This document shows positions 1-8,306 of a DNA stretch of 28,591 nt, piece by piece. A program made the position numbers and the translations under genes. Within the stretch, counting starts at the first letter, position 1; every line of letters begins with the position of its first letter. The stretch comes from Anthropogastromicrobium sp963652495 (lineage in GTDB: Bacteria > Bacillota > Clostridia > Lachnospirales > Lachnospiraceae), in the NCBI GenBank assembly GCA_963652495.1, contig CAVJTU010000039.1, positions 1-28,591 of the forward strand, written 5' to 3'. The notes beneath the pieces are model-generated. The model ran no database searches, was not told the DNA's origin, and saw only the letters and a list, made by a program, of their open reading frames with translations.

Positions 1-60
1 CAAAAATCCTCTTGCAAGCAAGCTTGCATCGGCTTTCTGACCTTTTGTCCCTGGTATCAT
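1..60 (+). repeat. Dispersed inverted-repeat element, copy 1 (cut by window edge)
   Basis: This 60-base stretch is identical at about 57 of 60 positions to 13932-13991 and shares its right half with the reverse complement of 17471-17520. Its right end (TTTTG, then CTGGTATCAT) is the terminal arm seen in the other copies; the left arm lies outside the window. It carries the internal foldback TGCAAG-CAAG-CTTGCA. It abuts the stop codon of the minus-strand transporter gene. Its mobile or regulatory nature is inference. Confidence 0.8.
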
Positions 61-62
61 AA

Positions 63-1325
63 TCATGGATAGAATGGAAACAGGATTGGCAGTAAAACCA
101 TGCAGACCACAAAGGAAAGTCCGATTAATGGAAGACCTGATTTTACATAATCCTTAAAGCGGTAGCCGCCAAGTCCCACAACCATGGTGTTTGCCGGCAT
201 ACCGATTGGCGTTGCATAGGCACAGGAGCCTGCGATGACAGTGGCAATGACAACGGCGCGCGGATCTGCGCCCACATTGTTGGCAAGTGATACAGCTATC
301 GGAACCATGAGGGCTGTCGTAGCAGTATTGGACATAAAGTTTGTCATAGTGCATGTAACGATAAAAATAACAAGAAGCAATACCATAGGATCCGGACTTG
401 TGCCTAAAAAGCCGACAATTTTATCTGCAATCAGATTTCCGGCACCTGTAACATCGAGTGCTTTTGCCAGTGCGAGGGAGCCGCCAAAGAGCAATACTAC
501 CTGTAAGTCAATGGATTTTAGAGCTGCCTTTTCGTCGATTACTTTCGTGAGAACAAGTATTGCAGCACCGATGCAGGATGAAAGCTGAATGCTGATACCG
601 ATTTCATCCTCGAAGATCATGGCGATGATAACAGCAACAAGTACAGCAAGAGATACATTCTGCTTCCACTTTGGTACATTGCTGAAATCGTTCTGTACTT
701 GAACTGCATCAGTTGCGTTTGTCTTGTCCGGCAAAAGACGATGACCGATACAGACAAAGTAGAGGATGCCGATGATCAGCATAGGAATACCGACAGGAGC
801 GTACATAAAGAAGCTTGTTGGAAGCCCCATCTCCTGTAATGCATTTACACCCATCAGATTGCCGGGTGCTCCGATGATGGAAAGATTTCCGCCAAGTGCC
901 GCAGCAAATACAAGCGGCATTAAAAGCTTACTTCTTGAGTAGCCGGATTCATCTGCGATTCCGCATACAACAGGAATCAGTACGGCTGCTGTTCCGGTGT
1001 TTGATAAAAAGCCTGACATCACACCGACAATGACCATGATCGCGATGATCAGTGTTTTTTCCGTTTTGGCAAATTTGGTAACGACACTTCCGATTTTGTT
1101 TGCCATGCCTGTTTCAAATAACGCCTGTCCTACTACGAACATACCGACACAAAGAACCACATTGCTGTTTACGTATTGAGCAAAGGTTGTTGATACATCT
1201 AATACACCGGTCAGAGTAAGACCAAGTGCGCAGATGGTTGCAGTAAGACCGAGCGGGATTTTTTCGAGTATGAAGCTTACAACTGCGAATGTGAGAAACA
1301 GCAGGGCGATAATTGTTTGAGACAT
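63..1325 (-). CDS. SLC13/DASS-family anion:sodium symporter
   Basis: Predicted 420-residue polytopic membrane protein importing an anion, probably a dicarboxylate or similar substrate, with sodium. Two SNT-type signatures mark the inverted-repeat halves of the DASS family: GFLSNTGTAA in the first half and FMSNTATTALMVP in the second. Hydrophobic segments run throughout, with a charged loop near the middle (HRLLPDKTN). I chose the ATG at 1325 because GAAGGGAG lies just upstream; a longer frame starting with GTG at 1364 adds 13 polar residues and is less likely. It is divergent from a LysR regulator, which suggests the regulator controls it in response to the transported anion. The substrate cannot be read from the sequence. 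A dispersed repeat begins directly after the stop. Confidence 0.85.
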   Translation of the reverse strand: MSQTIIALLFLTFAVVSFILEKIPLGLTATICALGLTLTGVLDVSTTFAQYVNSNVVLCVGMFVVGQALFETGMANKIGSVVTKFAKTEKTLIIAIMVIVGVMSGFLSNTGTAAVLIPVVCGIADESGYSRSKLLMPLVFAAALGGNLSIIGAPGNLMGVNALQEMGLPTSFFMYAPVGIPMLIIGILYFVCIGHRLLPDKTNATDAVQVQNDFSNVPKWKQNVSLAVLVAVIIAMIFEDEIGISIQLSSCIGAAILVLTKVIDEKAALKSIDLQVVLLFGGSLALAKALDVTGAGNLIADKIVGFLGTSPDPMVLLLVIFIVTCTMTNFMSNTATTALMVPIAVSLANNVGADPRAVVIATVIAGSCAYATPIGMPANTMVVGLGGYRFKDYVKSGLPLIGLSFVVCMVLLPILFPFYP

Positions 1326-1405
1326 TCTGAACTCTCCCTTCTCTTTGATTGTTAAATTTTTCACTCCTGAAATGTGTCGGCCGCCACATTTCCTTTGCTG
1401 ATTCC

Positions 1406-1434
1406 ATTATAGGGCAGCACCATCACAAACACAA
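1406..1434 (-). promoter_or_regulatory. Promoter of the SLC13 transporter
   Basis: On the minus strand TTGTGT (1429-1434), a 17-base spacer and TATAAT (1406-1411) form a sigma-A-type promoter about 80 bases upstream of the transporter start. Confidence 0.65.
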
Positions 1435-1547
1435 CTTGACAGAAAATATGGCTGCATACGTTTTTTTTATGACCTCAAAACGGACAGCATCTTTTTGGAT
1501 AATTTTACCAATGAACCTCTCGAAAATGGCTATAGAAATCACAAAGC

Positions 1548-1577
1548 GGATATGGTATCCTTATAGCAGAATTGCTA
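1548..1577. promoter_or_regulatory. Two short palindromes, candidate LysR-type operator
   Basis: GGATA-TGG-TATCC (1548-1560) and TAGCA-GAAT-TGCTA (1564-1577) lie side by side just upstream of the lysR gene, between the divergent genes. LysR-type regulators usually bind T-N11-A-like imperfect palindromes in such positions. Binding is inferred from location only. Confidence 0.4.
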
Positions 1578-1631
1578 AAAGAGTATTTTTTACCATTTTG
1601 AGCAGAAGTAGAGAAAGGACTGACAGAGTGT

Positions 1632-2543
1632 ATGACACTGAATCAACTGCGGTATTTTTGCACGGCAAGCCGCTGTCACAGCATCACAAAGGCGGCAGAA
1701 GAGTTATATGTCACGCAGCCGACGGTATCCGTTGCTATCCGTGATTTGGAGATTGAATTTGGAATCAATCTGTTTTCCAGAAAGGGAAATCAGCTGATGC
1801 TGACTGTGGAGGGCGAAGCACTCTATAAAAAAGCAGTCTATATTTTGCAATATTGCGATGAGCTTCAGGCAGACTGTTCAAGTGTGCTGCGTGTTCGTCC
1901 GCCGGTTCACATCGGAATTCCTCCGATGCTAAGCACCGTATTTTTTCCGGAGCTGTTAGAGGCATTTCAGGCAGAACACCCGGAGATTCCGGTTGTGTTG
2001 GAGGAGTATGGTTCTGTTCGTGCCTGCAATCTCGTGCAGGACGATACGCTTGATCTTGCACTCGTTAACATGGAACAATATAATATCGACAAATTCAACA
2101 ACATTATCCTTGCGGATGACCAGATCGTATTTGGTGTAAGTGAGAATCATCCGCTCGCGCAAAAGGAATTTGTCACAACGAAGGAAATGGCAAAGGAAAA
2201 GCTGATCTTTTTTAATGCAGATTCGGTGCAGAACCAGCTTTTGAAGCTTCGCTTTGAGCTTGATGGCTGCACGCCGTCCGTTATCATGAGAAGCAGTCAG
2301 ATTTATACCACATTGCAATTTCTCAAATTGAAGAAATATGGATGCTTTTTCTATTCCTGCATGACCGACAAATTCTCAGGCATAGTCGGAATCCCACTGG
2401 CCTCACCGATTCGTGTCAGGATCGGAGTGGTGTGGAAGAAGGGCAAGTATATCAGCAATGATATGCAGACGTTTTTAAATTTTACGAAGAGTTATTATCA
2501 GAAGCATCCGTTAATTGCCGAAAAAATAAAAAATCTTACTTGA
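1632..2543 (+). CDS. LysR-family transcriptional regulator
   Basis: 303 residues, the usual LysR length. The N-terminal winged helix-turn-helix is clear (residues about 1-60: LNQLRYFCTASRCHSITKAA, then TQPTVSVAIRDLE), followed by a linker helix and a periplasmic-binding-protein-like effector domain (from about residue 90, VHIGIPPML). It lies divergent from the SLC13 transporter, so it probably activates or represses that gene in response to its substrate. The ATG is the first good start; AAAGGA lies 12 bases upstream, a rather long spacing. The stop codon overlaps the -35 box of the tryptophan operon promoter, so lysR has little room for its own terminator and may read into the trp leader. 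Confidence 0.88.
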   Translation: MTLNQLRYFCTASRCHSITKAAEELYVTQPTVSVAIRDLEIEFGINLFSRKGNQLMLTVEGEALYKKAVYILQYCDELQADCSSVLRVRPPVHIGIPPMLSTVFFPELLEAFQAEHPEIPVVLEEYGSVRACNLVQDDTLDLALVNMEQYNIDKFNNIILADDQIVFGVSENHPLAQKEFVTTKEMAKEKLIFFNADSVQNQLLKLRFELDGCTPSVIMRSSQIYTTLQFLKLKKYGCFFYSCMTDKFSGIVGIPLASPIRVRIGVVWKKGKYISNDMQTFLNFTKSYYQKHPLIAEKIKNLT

Positions 2544-2568
2544 CAAATAGGAAAACGCGCTGTATAGT
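2540..2568 (+). promoter_or_regulatory. Promoter of the tryptophan operon
   Basis: TTGACA (2540-2545), a 17-base spacer and TATAGT (2563-2568) form a near-consensus sigma-A promoter. The -35 box overlaps the TGA stop of lysR. Transcription would start near 2575 and run into the T-box leader. Confidence 0.85.
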
Positions 2569-2574
2569 AACGCT

Positions 2575-2876
2575 ATAATTAAATAACACGATAACACTTC
2601 AAACCGATGAAGCGGAGATAAAAATAAGAAATGCGCAGTACAGAGAGTCCGGGATGCTGAGAACCGGACAGAGAGCAGCTTATTAAATGGACCGCAGAGG
2701 GTATGGTCAAAGGCGTAAGCTAAGTATTCCATAACGTGTGCGCATACGTTAGTTGCGAAGGATATGCTGGTATCCGAAAAAGAGCCCTGAAAAGGGAAAC
2801 AAGGTGGCACCGCGGAAAAGAGAATTGTATCCGTCCTTGGCAGATTCATAAGAGTGAGTCTGTCAGGGATTTTTTT
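2575..2876 (+). ncRNA. T-box riboswitch, tRNA-Trp specific
   Basis: About 300 bases of leader with the T-box hallmark AAGGTGGCACCGCGG at 2801-2815. The UGGC bulge in it would pair with the 3' GCCA end of an uncharged tRNA-Trp (discriminator G). Upstream, a long stem I holds the GGAGAT and AGAGAG-type bulges and a candidate specifier loop with TGG (Trp) at 2688-2690, in the context AAATGGACC. An intrinsic terminator follows. The expected logic is established for T-boxes: uncharged tRNA-Trp binding stabilises the antiterminator and allows trp expression. The specifier assignment is supported by the operon downstream. Confidence 0.93.
2834..2876 (+). terminator. T-box terminator hairpin
   Basis: TCCTTGGCAGATTC (2834-2847) pairs with GAGTCTGTCAGGGA (2856-2869), including three G-U pairs, and is followed by a run of T. 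It competes with the T-box antiterminator. Confidence 0.9.
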
Positions 2877-2914
2877 ATACCCGCATACCGGCATGACAAC
2901 AAAGGAGGATCACA

Positions 2915-4378
2915 ATGCAGATTATGACAACACTCGAAGAGCTAAGACAAAAAGCAGCCGGATATCGCGCAGTGCCGGTTGCAGGAGAATTGTTTTCGGA
3001 TGTGCGAACCCCGATCGAGGTCTTACGCATATTAAAAAATGTCAGCAGCCATTGCTTTCTTTTTGAGAGCGTGGAAAATCAGGAAATCTGGGGACGCTAC
3101 ACATTCCTTGGATTTGATCCCAAAGAGGAGATTTCTTTTATAGGAGGAAATGACCCAAGAGAGCGCATTGAAACGGTATTAAAAGAGTATAAAAGTCCTC
3201 GTATGGAAAAGCTTCCTTCCTTTACGGGCGGACTCGTTGGTTATTTCTCCTACGATTATGTAAAATACAGCAATCCAAAGTTAAAGCTGGATGCAAAGGA
3301 TGAGGAAGGCTTTAAGGATGTCGATGTAATGCTGTTTGACAAGGTAATCGCCTTTGATAACGTAAAGCAAAAAATCATCATTATGGTGACAATTAAGACC
3401 GATGAACTTGAAAAGAATTATGAAAAAGCCGTTCTGACAATAAAGAAAATTGCAAAGCTGATCATAAATGGTGAGATGAAGAAAGAACAGCCGGGATGCT
3501 TGAAGACTGAATTTCAGCCGCTGTTTCAGAAAAATGAATATTGCGCGATGGTGGAAAAAGCAAAGGAATACATCTATCAGGGCGATATCTTTCAGGTGGT
3601 GCTGTCCAACCGACTGGCAGCTAAGTACGAGGGCAGTCTTCTAAATACTTACCGCATCATGCGAACCACAAATCCATCGCCGTACATGTTCTATTTTAGC
3701 AGCGATGATATGGAGGTGGCAGGTGCTTCACCAGAGACACTTGTAAAATTAGAAAACGGCGTGCTTCATACCTTTCCGCTGGCAGGAACGAGACCGAGAG
3801 GAAAAGACAGAAAGGAAGATTTGGCATTGGAAAGCGATCTTCTTGCCGACGAGAAGGAATGTGCCGAGCACAACATGTTAGTCGATTTAGGACGAAATGA
3901 TATCGGAAAGATCAGTAAATACGGAACCGTTGAAGTGGAAGAATATATGAAGGTGCTTCGCTACTCACATGTCATGCATATCGGCTCAACCGTGAAGGGA
4001 CAGATTCGGGATGACAAGACGGCACTCGATGCGGTAGAGGCTGTTCTTCCGGCAGGAACCCTTTCCGGCGCACCAAAGTATCGTGCAATGGAGATCATAA
4101 ACGAACTGGAAAACAACAAGCGAGGCATTTACGGCGGCGCAGTCGGCTACCTTGATTTTACCGGAAATCTGGATACTTGCATCGGGATTCGACTGGCATA
4201 TAAGAAAAATGGGAAGGTATTTGTCCGCTCAGGAGCCGGAATTGTGGCAGACAGCATTCCGGAAAAAGAATTTCAGGAGTGCATCAACAAGGCAAAGGCA
4301 GTAGTCGAAGCCATTGAAAAGGCGCAGCAGATGGCAGTCGATGAGGGAAAGGAGAACAACGATGATACTATTGATTGA
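2915..4378 (+). CDS. trpE: Anthranilate synthase component I
   Basis: 487 residues, the standard TrpE length. With TrpG it converts chorismate and glutamine to anthranilate, the first committed step of tryptophan synthesis. Visible family motifs: the N-terminal feedback-site region FLFES (about residues 48-52), GDIFQVVLSNR in the middle, AGTRPRG, LGRNDIGK, GTLSGAPK and the C-terminal RSGAGIVADS. The start at 2915 has AAAGGAGG seven bases upstream. It is the first gene after the T-box and overlaps trpG by 17 bases, so translation of the two subunits is probably coupled. Separate, not fused, E and G proteins. Confidence 0.97.
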   Translation: MQIMTTLEELRQKAAGYRAVPVAGELFSDVRTPIEVLRILKNVSSHCFLFESVENQEIWGRYTFLGFDPKEEISFIGGNDPRERIETVLKEYKSPRMEKLPSFTGGLVGYFSYDYVKYSNPKLKLDAKDEEGFKDVDVMLFDKVIAFDNVKQKIIIMVTIKTDELEKNYEKAVLTIKKIAKLIINGEMKKEQPGCLKTEFQPLFQKNEYCAMVEKAKEYIYQGDIFQVVLSNRLAAKYEGSLLNTYRIMRTTNPSPYMFYFSSDDMEVAGASPETLVKLENGVLHTFPLAGTRPRGKDRKEDLALESDLLADEKECAEHNMLVDLGRNDIGKISKYGTVEVEEYMKVLRYSHVMHIGSTVKGQIRDDKTALDAVEAVLPAGTLSGAPKYRAMEIINELENNKRGIYGGAVGYLDFTGNLDTCIGIRLAYKKNGKVFVRSGAGIVADSIPEKEFQECINKAKAVVEAIEKAQQMAVDEGKENNDDTID

Positions 4379-4934
4379 TAATTATGACAGCTTTTCCTAC
4401 AACCTGTATCAGTTAGTCGGAACCATCGAGCCTGATATTAAGGTCATCCGAAACGATGAGATGACAGTCGAGGAAGTAAAAGCATTCAATCCGCAGCTCA
4501 TCATTTTGTCTCCGGGACCAGGACGCCCCGATCAGGCAGGCATCTGCGAGGATGTAGTAAGAACGCTTGGATCAGAGATTCCGATTCTTGGTGTATGCCT
4601 TGGTCATCAGGCAATCTGCGAGGCATACGGCGGCAAAATCATTCATGCAAAGAAGCTGATGCATGGAAAGACATCAATCGCACGGCTCGATCGCACAGGC
4701 GTTTTGTTCAAAGGAATGGATGCAGAGATTCAGGTTGCAAGATATCATTCACTTGAGGCTGACCCGGATACCTTACCGGAGGCGCTTCGTGTAACGGCAA
4801 TAGCCGATGGCGAGATTATGGCAGTCGAGCATACACAGTATCCGGTATATGGATTGCAATTCCATCCGGAATCCATTCTCACACCGAAAGGAATCGATAT
4901 TTTACGAAACGTAGTAGAGAGTACAAGAAAATAG
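4362..4934 (+). CDS. trpG: Anthranilate synthase component II, glutamine amidotransferase
   Basis: 190 residues. A class I glutamine amidotransferase that supplies ammonia to TrpE. The catalytic triad is visible: Cys79 in GVCLGHQ, His168 and Glu170 in QFHPESILT. The oxyanion strand SPGPGRP is at about residue 50. Start at 4362 is favoured by GGAAAGGAG just upstream and by the standard N-terminus MILLIDNYDSF; it lies inside the end of trpE. It may also serve folate synthesis (PabA role) if no other copy exists; that cannot be judged here. A 103-base A-rich spacer follows before trpD. Confidence 0.96.
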   Translation: MILLIDNYDSFSYNLYQLVGTIEPDIKVIRNDEMTVEEVKAFNPQLIILSPGPGRPDQAGICEDVVRTLGSEIPILGVCLGHQAICEAYGGKIIHAKKLMHGKTSIARLDRTGVLFKGMDAEIQVARYHSLEADPDTLPEALRVTAIADGEIMAVEHTQYPVYGLQFHPESILTPKGIDILRNVVESTRK

Positions 4935-5037
4935 AATAGAAAAACAAGTAACAATACCAAGCAGTAAACAACAGTAATAAGTAATAGACAGTAATAAATA
5001 ACAGCAGTAAACAACAGACGGCAAAGGAGACAACATT

Positions 5038-6045
5038 ATGATAAGAGAAGCAATCGCAAAGTTAATAAAAAAAGAGAACCTGACGGCAGAGATCATGGAG
5101 CAGGTAATGGAAGAAATTATGACAGGCGAGGCAACCGATGCACAGAAGGCATCCTTTCTCACTGCAATGACAATGAAGGGCGAGACAATCGACGAGATCA
5201 CATCTGCTGCAAAGGTCATGAGAAGCCATTGCGAAAAGTTCTTAAATGACATGGATGTGTTAGAGATCGTCGGAACAGGCGGAGACGGTGCAAATACAAT
5301 CAACATTTCCACCATTGCTTCCATTATCGTATCCTCGACAGGTATTCCTGTTGCAAAACATGGAAACCGTGCAGCATCCAGTAAGTGCGGCACGGCAGAC
5401 TGTCTTGAAGCACTTGGCGTTAACTTAAATCTCTCCCCGGCTGAGAGTGCGATCCTCTTAAAAGAGCATAACATGTGCTTCTTATTTGCTCAGAAATATC
5501 ATCCGGCAATGCGTTTCGTCGGCAGTGTCAGAAGAGAGATCGGAATCCGCACTTTATTTAACGTACTTGGACCACTTGCCAATCCGGCAGGAGCATCCAT
5601 GCAGCTGCTTGGCGTATACAGCGAATCACTTGTAGAGCCGCTTGCACGAGTGCTTCATAACTTAGGTGTTAAGAGTGCGATGGTTGTTTACGGACAGGAT
5701 GGAATGGATGAGATTTCACTGAGCGCACCGACAACTGTATGCGAAGTGCGAAACGGTGTCTTTAAGAACTACGTCATCACACCGGAGCAGTTTGGATTTG
5801 CCCGCTGCAAGAAAAGCGATCTTGCAGGCGGTGATCCACAGGAAAATGCACAATTTGCACTCGATATCTTAAACGGAGCGAAGGGCCCAAAGACCGATGC
5901 GGTACTTCTTAATGCCGGAGCTGCTATCTACACGGCAAGAGAAGGCATCACAATTGAGGAAGGCATTCAGATCGCAAGAGAGGCACTTGAAAGTGGTCGC
6001 GCAGCAAAGCAGTTAGAGGACTTCGCAAGAGCAGCAAAGCAGTAA
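5038..6045 (+). CDS. trpD: Anthranilate phosphoribosyltransferase
   Basis: 335 residues, normal for TrpD. It transfers phosphoribose from PRPP to anthranilate. The PRPP-binding loop GTGGDGANTINIST lies near residues 80-93, and KHGNRAASSKCG near residue 108 is the family signature, followed by the R-R-E motif region RREIGIRTLFNVLGP. AAAGGAG is eight bases upstream of the ATG. Third gene of the operon; the spacers on both sides are unusually long and A-rich for a Firmicutes operon. Confidence 0.97.
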   Translation: MIREAIAKLIKKENLTAEIMEQVMEEIMTGEATDAQKASFLTAMTMKGETIDEITSAAKVMRSHCEKFLNDMDVLEIVGTGGDGANTINISTIASIIVSSTGIPVAKHGNRAASSKCGTADCLEALGVNLNLSPAESAILLKEHNMCFLFAQKYHPAMRFVGSVRREIGIRTLFNVLGPLANPAGASMQLLGVYSESLVEPLARVLHNLGVKSAMVVYGQDGMDEISLSAPTTVCEVRNGVFKNYVITPEQFGFARCKKSDLAGGDPQENAQFALDILNGAKGPKTDAVLLNAGAAIYTAREGITIEEGIQIAREALESGRAAKQLEDFARAAKQ

Positions 6046-6155
6046 AACGTAAGAGAAGAAACAAAAAGCGAACATTATAGAACCATCGTAAAAATAATTG
6101 CAGACAAACAGAACATGGCAGTAAACACACAACATGGCAGTGGGGTGAAGGAAGC

Positions 6156-6962
6156 ATGGCAGAGAATATATTAAAAACGATCGCAGACAAACGGCGAATC
6201 TGTATCGAAAAAAAGAAAAAGCAGGTGCCGCTTGATACATTGATTTCTCAGGCAGAGGTACTTTTGCAAAAAGAAGCAGCCGGTGAAGTGAAAGCGAAAC
6301 CAAGCTTTTATGACAGTCTGGCAGGGGAATCACTTTCCTTTATCTGTGAGGTAAAAAAGGCATCTCCGTCAAAGGGACTGATTGCACCAAATTTTCCATA
6401 TCTTACCATAGCGCAGGAATATGAAGCAGCAGGGGCATCAGCCATCTCCGTGCTGACCGAGCCTGAATATTTTCTCGGAAGAGATGAATATCTGAAAAAA
6501 ATCGCACAGACGGTACACATTCCGGTGCTTCGCAAGGATTTTACGATTGATCCGTATCAGATTTATGAGGCAAAGCTTCTCGGCGCGTCGGCAGTGCTTT
6601 TGATCTGTTCGCTGCTGGAAAAGGAAACATTGGCTGAATTTCTGGCAGCAGCCAATTCTCTTAAATTGGATGCACTTGTTGAGGCACACGATGAAGCAGA
6701 AATTCATACCGCACTTGACTGCGGCGCAAAAATCATCGGCGTGAACAACCGTAATTTAAAAAATTTCACAGTCGATGTGAGCAACAGCTTGCGATTGCGG
6801 GAGCTTGTTCCGAGCAATGTGGTATTTGTATCAGAGAGTGGAATCAAGACAAGAGAAGACACTGCAAAGCTTGCAGTACATCATGTAAATGCTGTATTGA
6901 TCGGGGAGACATTGATGCGAAGCCCGGACAAAAAGGCAGCGCTCGATCAGCTTCGGCCATAA
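6156..6962 (+). CDS. trpC: Indole-3-glycerol phosphate synthase
   Basis: 268 residues, a single (beta/alpha)8 domain. It closes the indole ring from carboxyphenylamino-deoxyribulose phosphate. Motifs: FICEVKKASPSKG (about residues 62-74, with catalytic Glu and Lys), PVLRKDFTIDPYQI, GVNNRNLKNF and VSESGIK. AAGGAAGC precedes the ATG. The length covers only the synthase domain, so it is not the bifunctional TrpC-TrpF of enterobacteria. No trpF follows it before trpB, so the substrate for this enzyme must come from an isomerase encoded elsewhere. Confidence 0.96.
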   Translation: MAENILKTIADKRRICIEKKKKQVPLDTLISQAEVLLQKEAAGEVKAKPSFYDSLAGESLSFICEVKKASPSKGLIAPNFPYLTIAQEYEAAGASAISVLTEPEYFLGRDEYLKKIAQTVHIPVLRKDFTIDPYQIYEAKLLGASAVLLICSLLEKETLAEFLAAANSLKLDALVEAHDEAEIHTALDCGAKIIGVNNRNLKNFTVDVSNSLRLRELVPSNVVFVSESGIKTREDTAKLAVHHVNAVLIGETLMRSPDKKAALDQLRP

Positions 6963-7108
6963 CAAAACCGAAAACAAGCAGGCAAACAAAATAAATAGCA
7001 GCAAACAGGCAAATAAAAAGTAACAGAAAAATAATTAGATACAATAGACAAATAAATAGATAAGTAATAGATAAATTCGATAATGACATGCAGAAAGGAA
7101 CCAGACAG

Positions 7109-8293
7109 ATGAGCAGAGGAAGATATGGAAAACACGGCGGTCAGTATGTGCCGGAGACACTGATGAATGAGATTATACGTTTGGAGGAAGCATACGAACA
7201 TTATAAAAATGATCCGGAATTTGTTCAGGAACTCGATACTTTATTAAAGGAGTATGCCGGAAGACCATCCCTTCTCTATTATGCAGAGCGCATGACAAAG
7301 GATTTGGGCGGAGCCAAGATCTATTTAAAGAGAGAGGACTTAAATCATACCGGTGCGCATAAGATCAACAACTGTCTCGGACAGGCACTTCTTGCCAAGA
7401 AGATGGGAAAGACACGTCTGATTGCAGAGACAGGTGCCGGACAGCACGGTGTTGCAACCGCAACTGTTGCCGCGCTTCTCGGTATGGAATGCGAGATTTA
7501 CATGGGCAAGGAAGATACCATTCGCCAGGCACTTAATGTATATCGTATGGAGCTTCTTGGTGCAAAAGTTCATCCTGTTACAAGCGGCACTCAGACTTTA
7601 AAGGATGCCGTAAATGAGTGTATGAGAGAGTGGACAAACCGTGTGGATGATACTTTGTATGTGCTTGGCTCTGTCATGGGACCACATCCGTTCCCGATGA
7701 TCGTGCGTGATTTCCAGAGCGTCATCAGCAAGGAAGCAAGAGCACAGATTCTTGAAAAAGAAGGAAAGCTGCCGGATGCCGTACTTGCCTGCGTCGGTGG
7801 CGGAAGCAATGCAATGGGAATGTTTTATGAATTTATCAAAGATGAAAATGTGCGTCTGATTGGCTGTGAGGCTGCCGGACGCGGTGTTCACACAGGAGAG
7901 ACAGCCGCTACTATCGCAGTGGGAACGGAAGGTATCTTCCATGGCATGAAGTCGTATTTCTGCCAGAATGAGTATGGACAGATCGCACCAGTTTACTCGA
8001 TCTCTGCAGGACTTGATTATCCTGGTATCGGACCGGAGCACGCATATCTGCACGACATCGGCAGAGCTGAGTATGTGCCGGTGACAGACGAAGAGGCTGT
8101 TTGTGCATTTGAGTACATTGCAAAGATAGAGGGCATCATCGCCGCAATCGAGAGTTCTCATGCGATCGCGCAGGTTATGAAGCTTGCACCGACCATGAGA
8201 AAGGATCAGATCATCATCTGCTGTATATCCGGAAGAGGAGATAAGGATGTAGCAGCAATCGCAAGATATAGAGGAATCGACTTACACGACTGA
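7109..8293 (+). CDS. trpB: Tryptophan synthase beta subunit
   Basis: 394 residues, PLP-dependent, condensing indole with serine. It is TrpB1 type by its start (GRYGKHGGQYVPETLM) and its partner trpA. The PLP lysine is Lys85 in HTGAHKINN; the phosphate-binding loop is GGGSNAMGM, near residue 230. I chose the ATG at 7109 because AAAGGA lies nine bases upstream; an ATG at 7088 has no ribosome binding site and would add seven residues. A 146-base A-rich spacer separates it from trpC; trpA follows after a few bases. Confidence 0.96.
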   Translation: MSRGRYGKHGGQYVPETLMNEIIRLEEAYEHYKNDPEFVQELDTLLKEYAGRPSLLYYAERMTKDLGGAKIYLKREDLNHTGAHKINNCLGQALLAKKMGKTRLIAETGAGQHGVATATVAALLGMECEIYMGKEDTIRQALNVYRMELLGAKVHPVTSGTQTLKDAVNECMREWTNRVDDTLYVLGSVMGPHPFPMIVRDFQSVISKEARAQILEKEGKLPDAVLACVGGGSNAMGMFYEFIKDENVRLIGCEAAGRGVHTGETAATIAVGTEGIFHGMKSYFCQNEYGQIAPVYSISAGLDYPGIGPEHAYLHDIGRAEYVPVTDEEAVCAFEYIAKIEGIIAAIESSHAIAQVMKLAPTMRKDQIIICCISGRGDKDVAAIARYRGIDLHD

Positions 8294-8306
8294 GAGGAAA
8301 ATGAAA

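Noticed and set aside
4902..5474. 190-codon frame antisense to the trpG-trpD junction
   Set aside because: Runs through the A-rich spacer as a poly-aromatic peptide and overlaps trpD in reverse; clearly a composition artefact.
6156..6962. trpC as a bifunctional TrpC-TrpF fusion
   Set aside because: The protein is only 268 residues and all its motifs belong to the synthase domain.
7598..8161. Long frame of 187 codons antisense to trpB
   Set aside because: It lies opposite a strongly conserved gene, lacks a ribosome binding site and shows no recognisable domain; it is a shadow frame.
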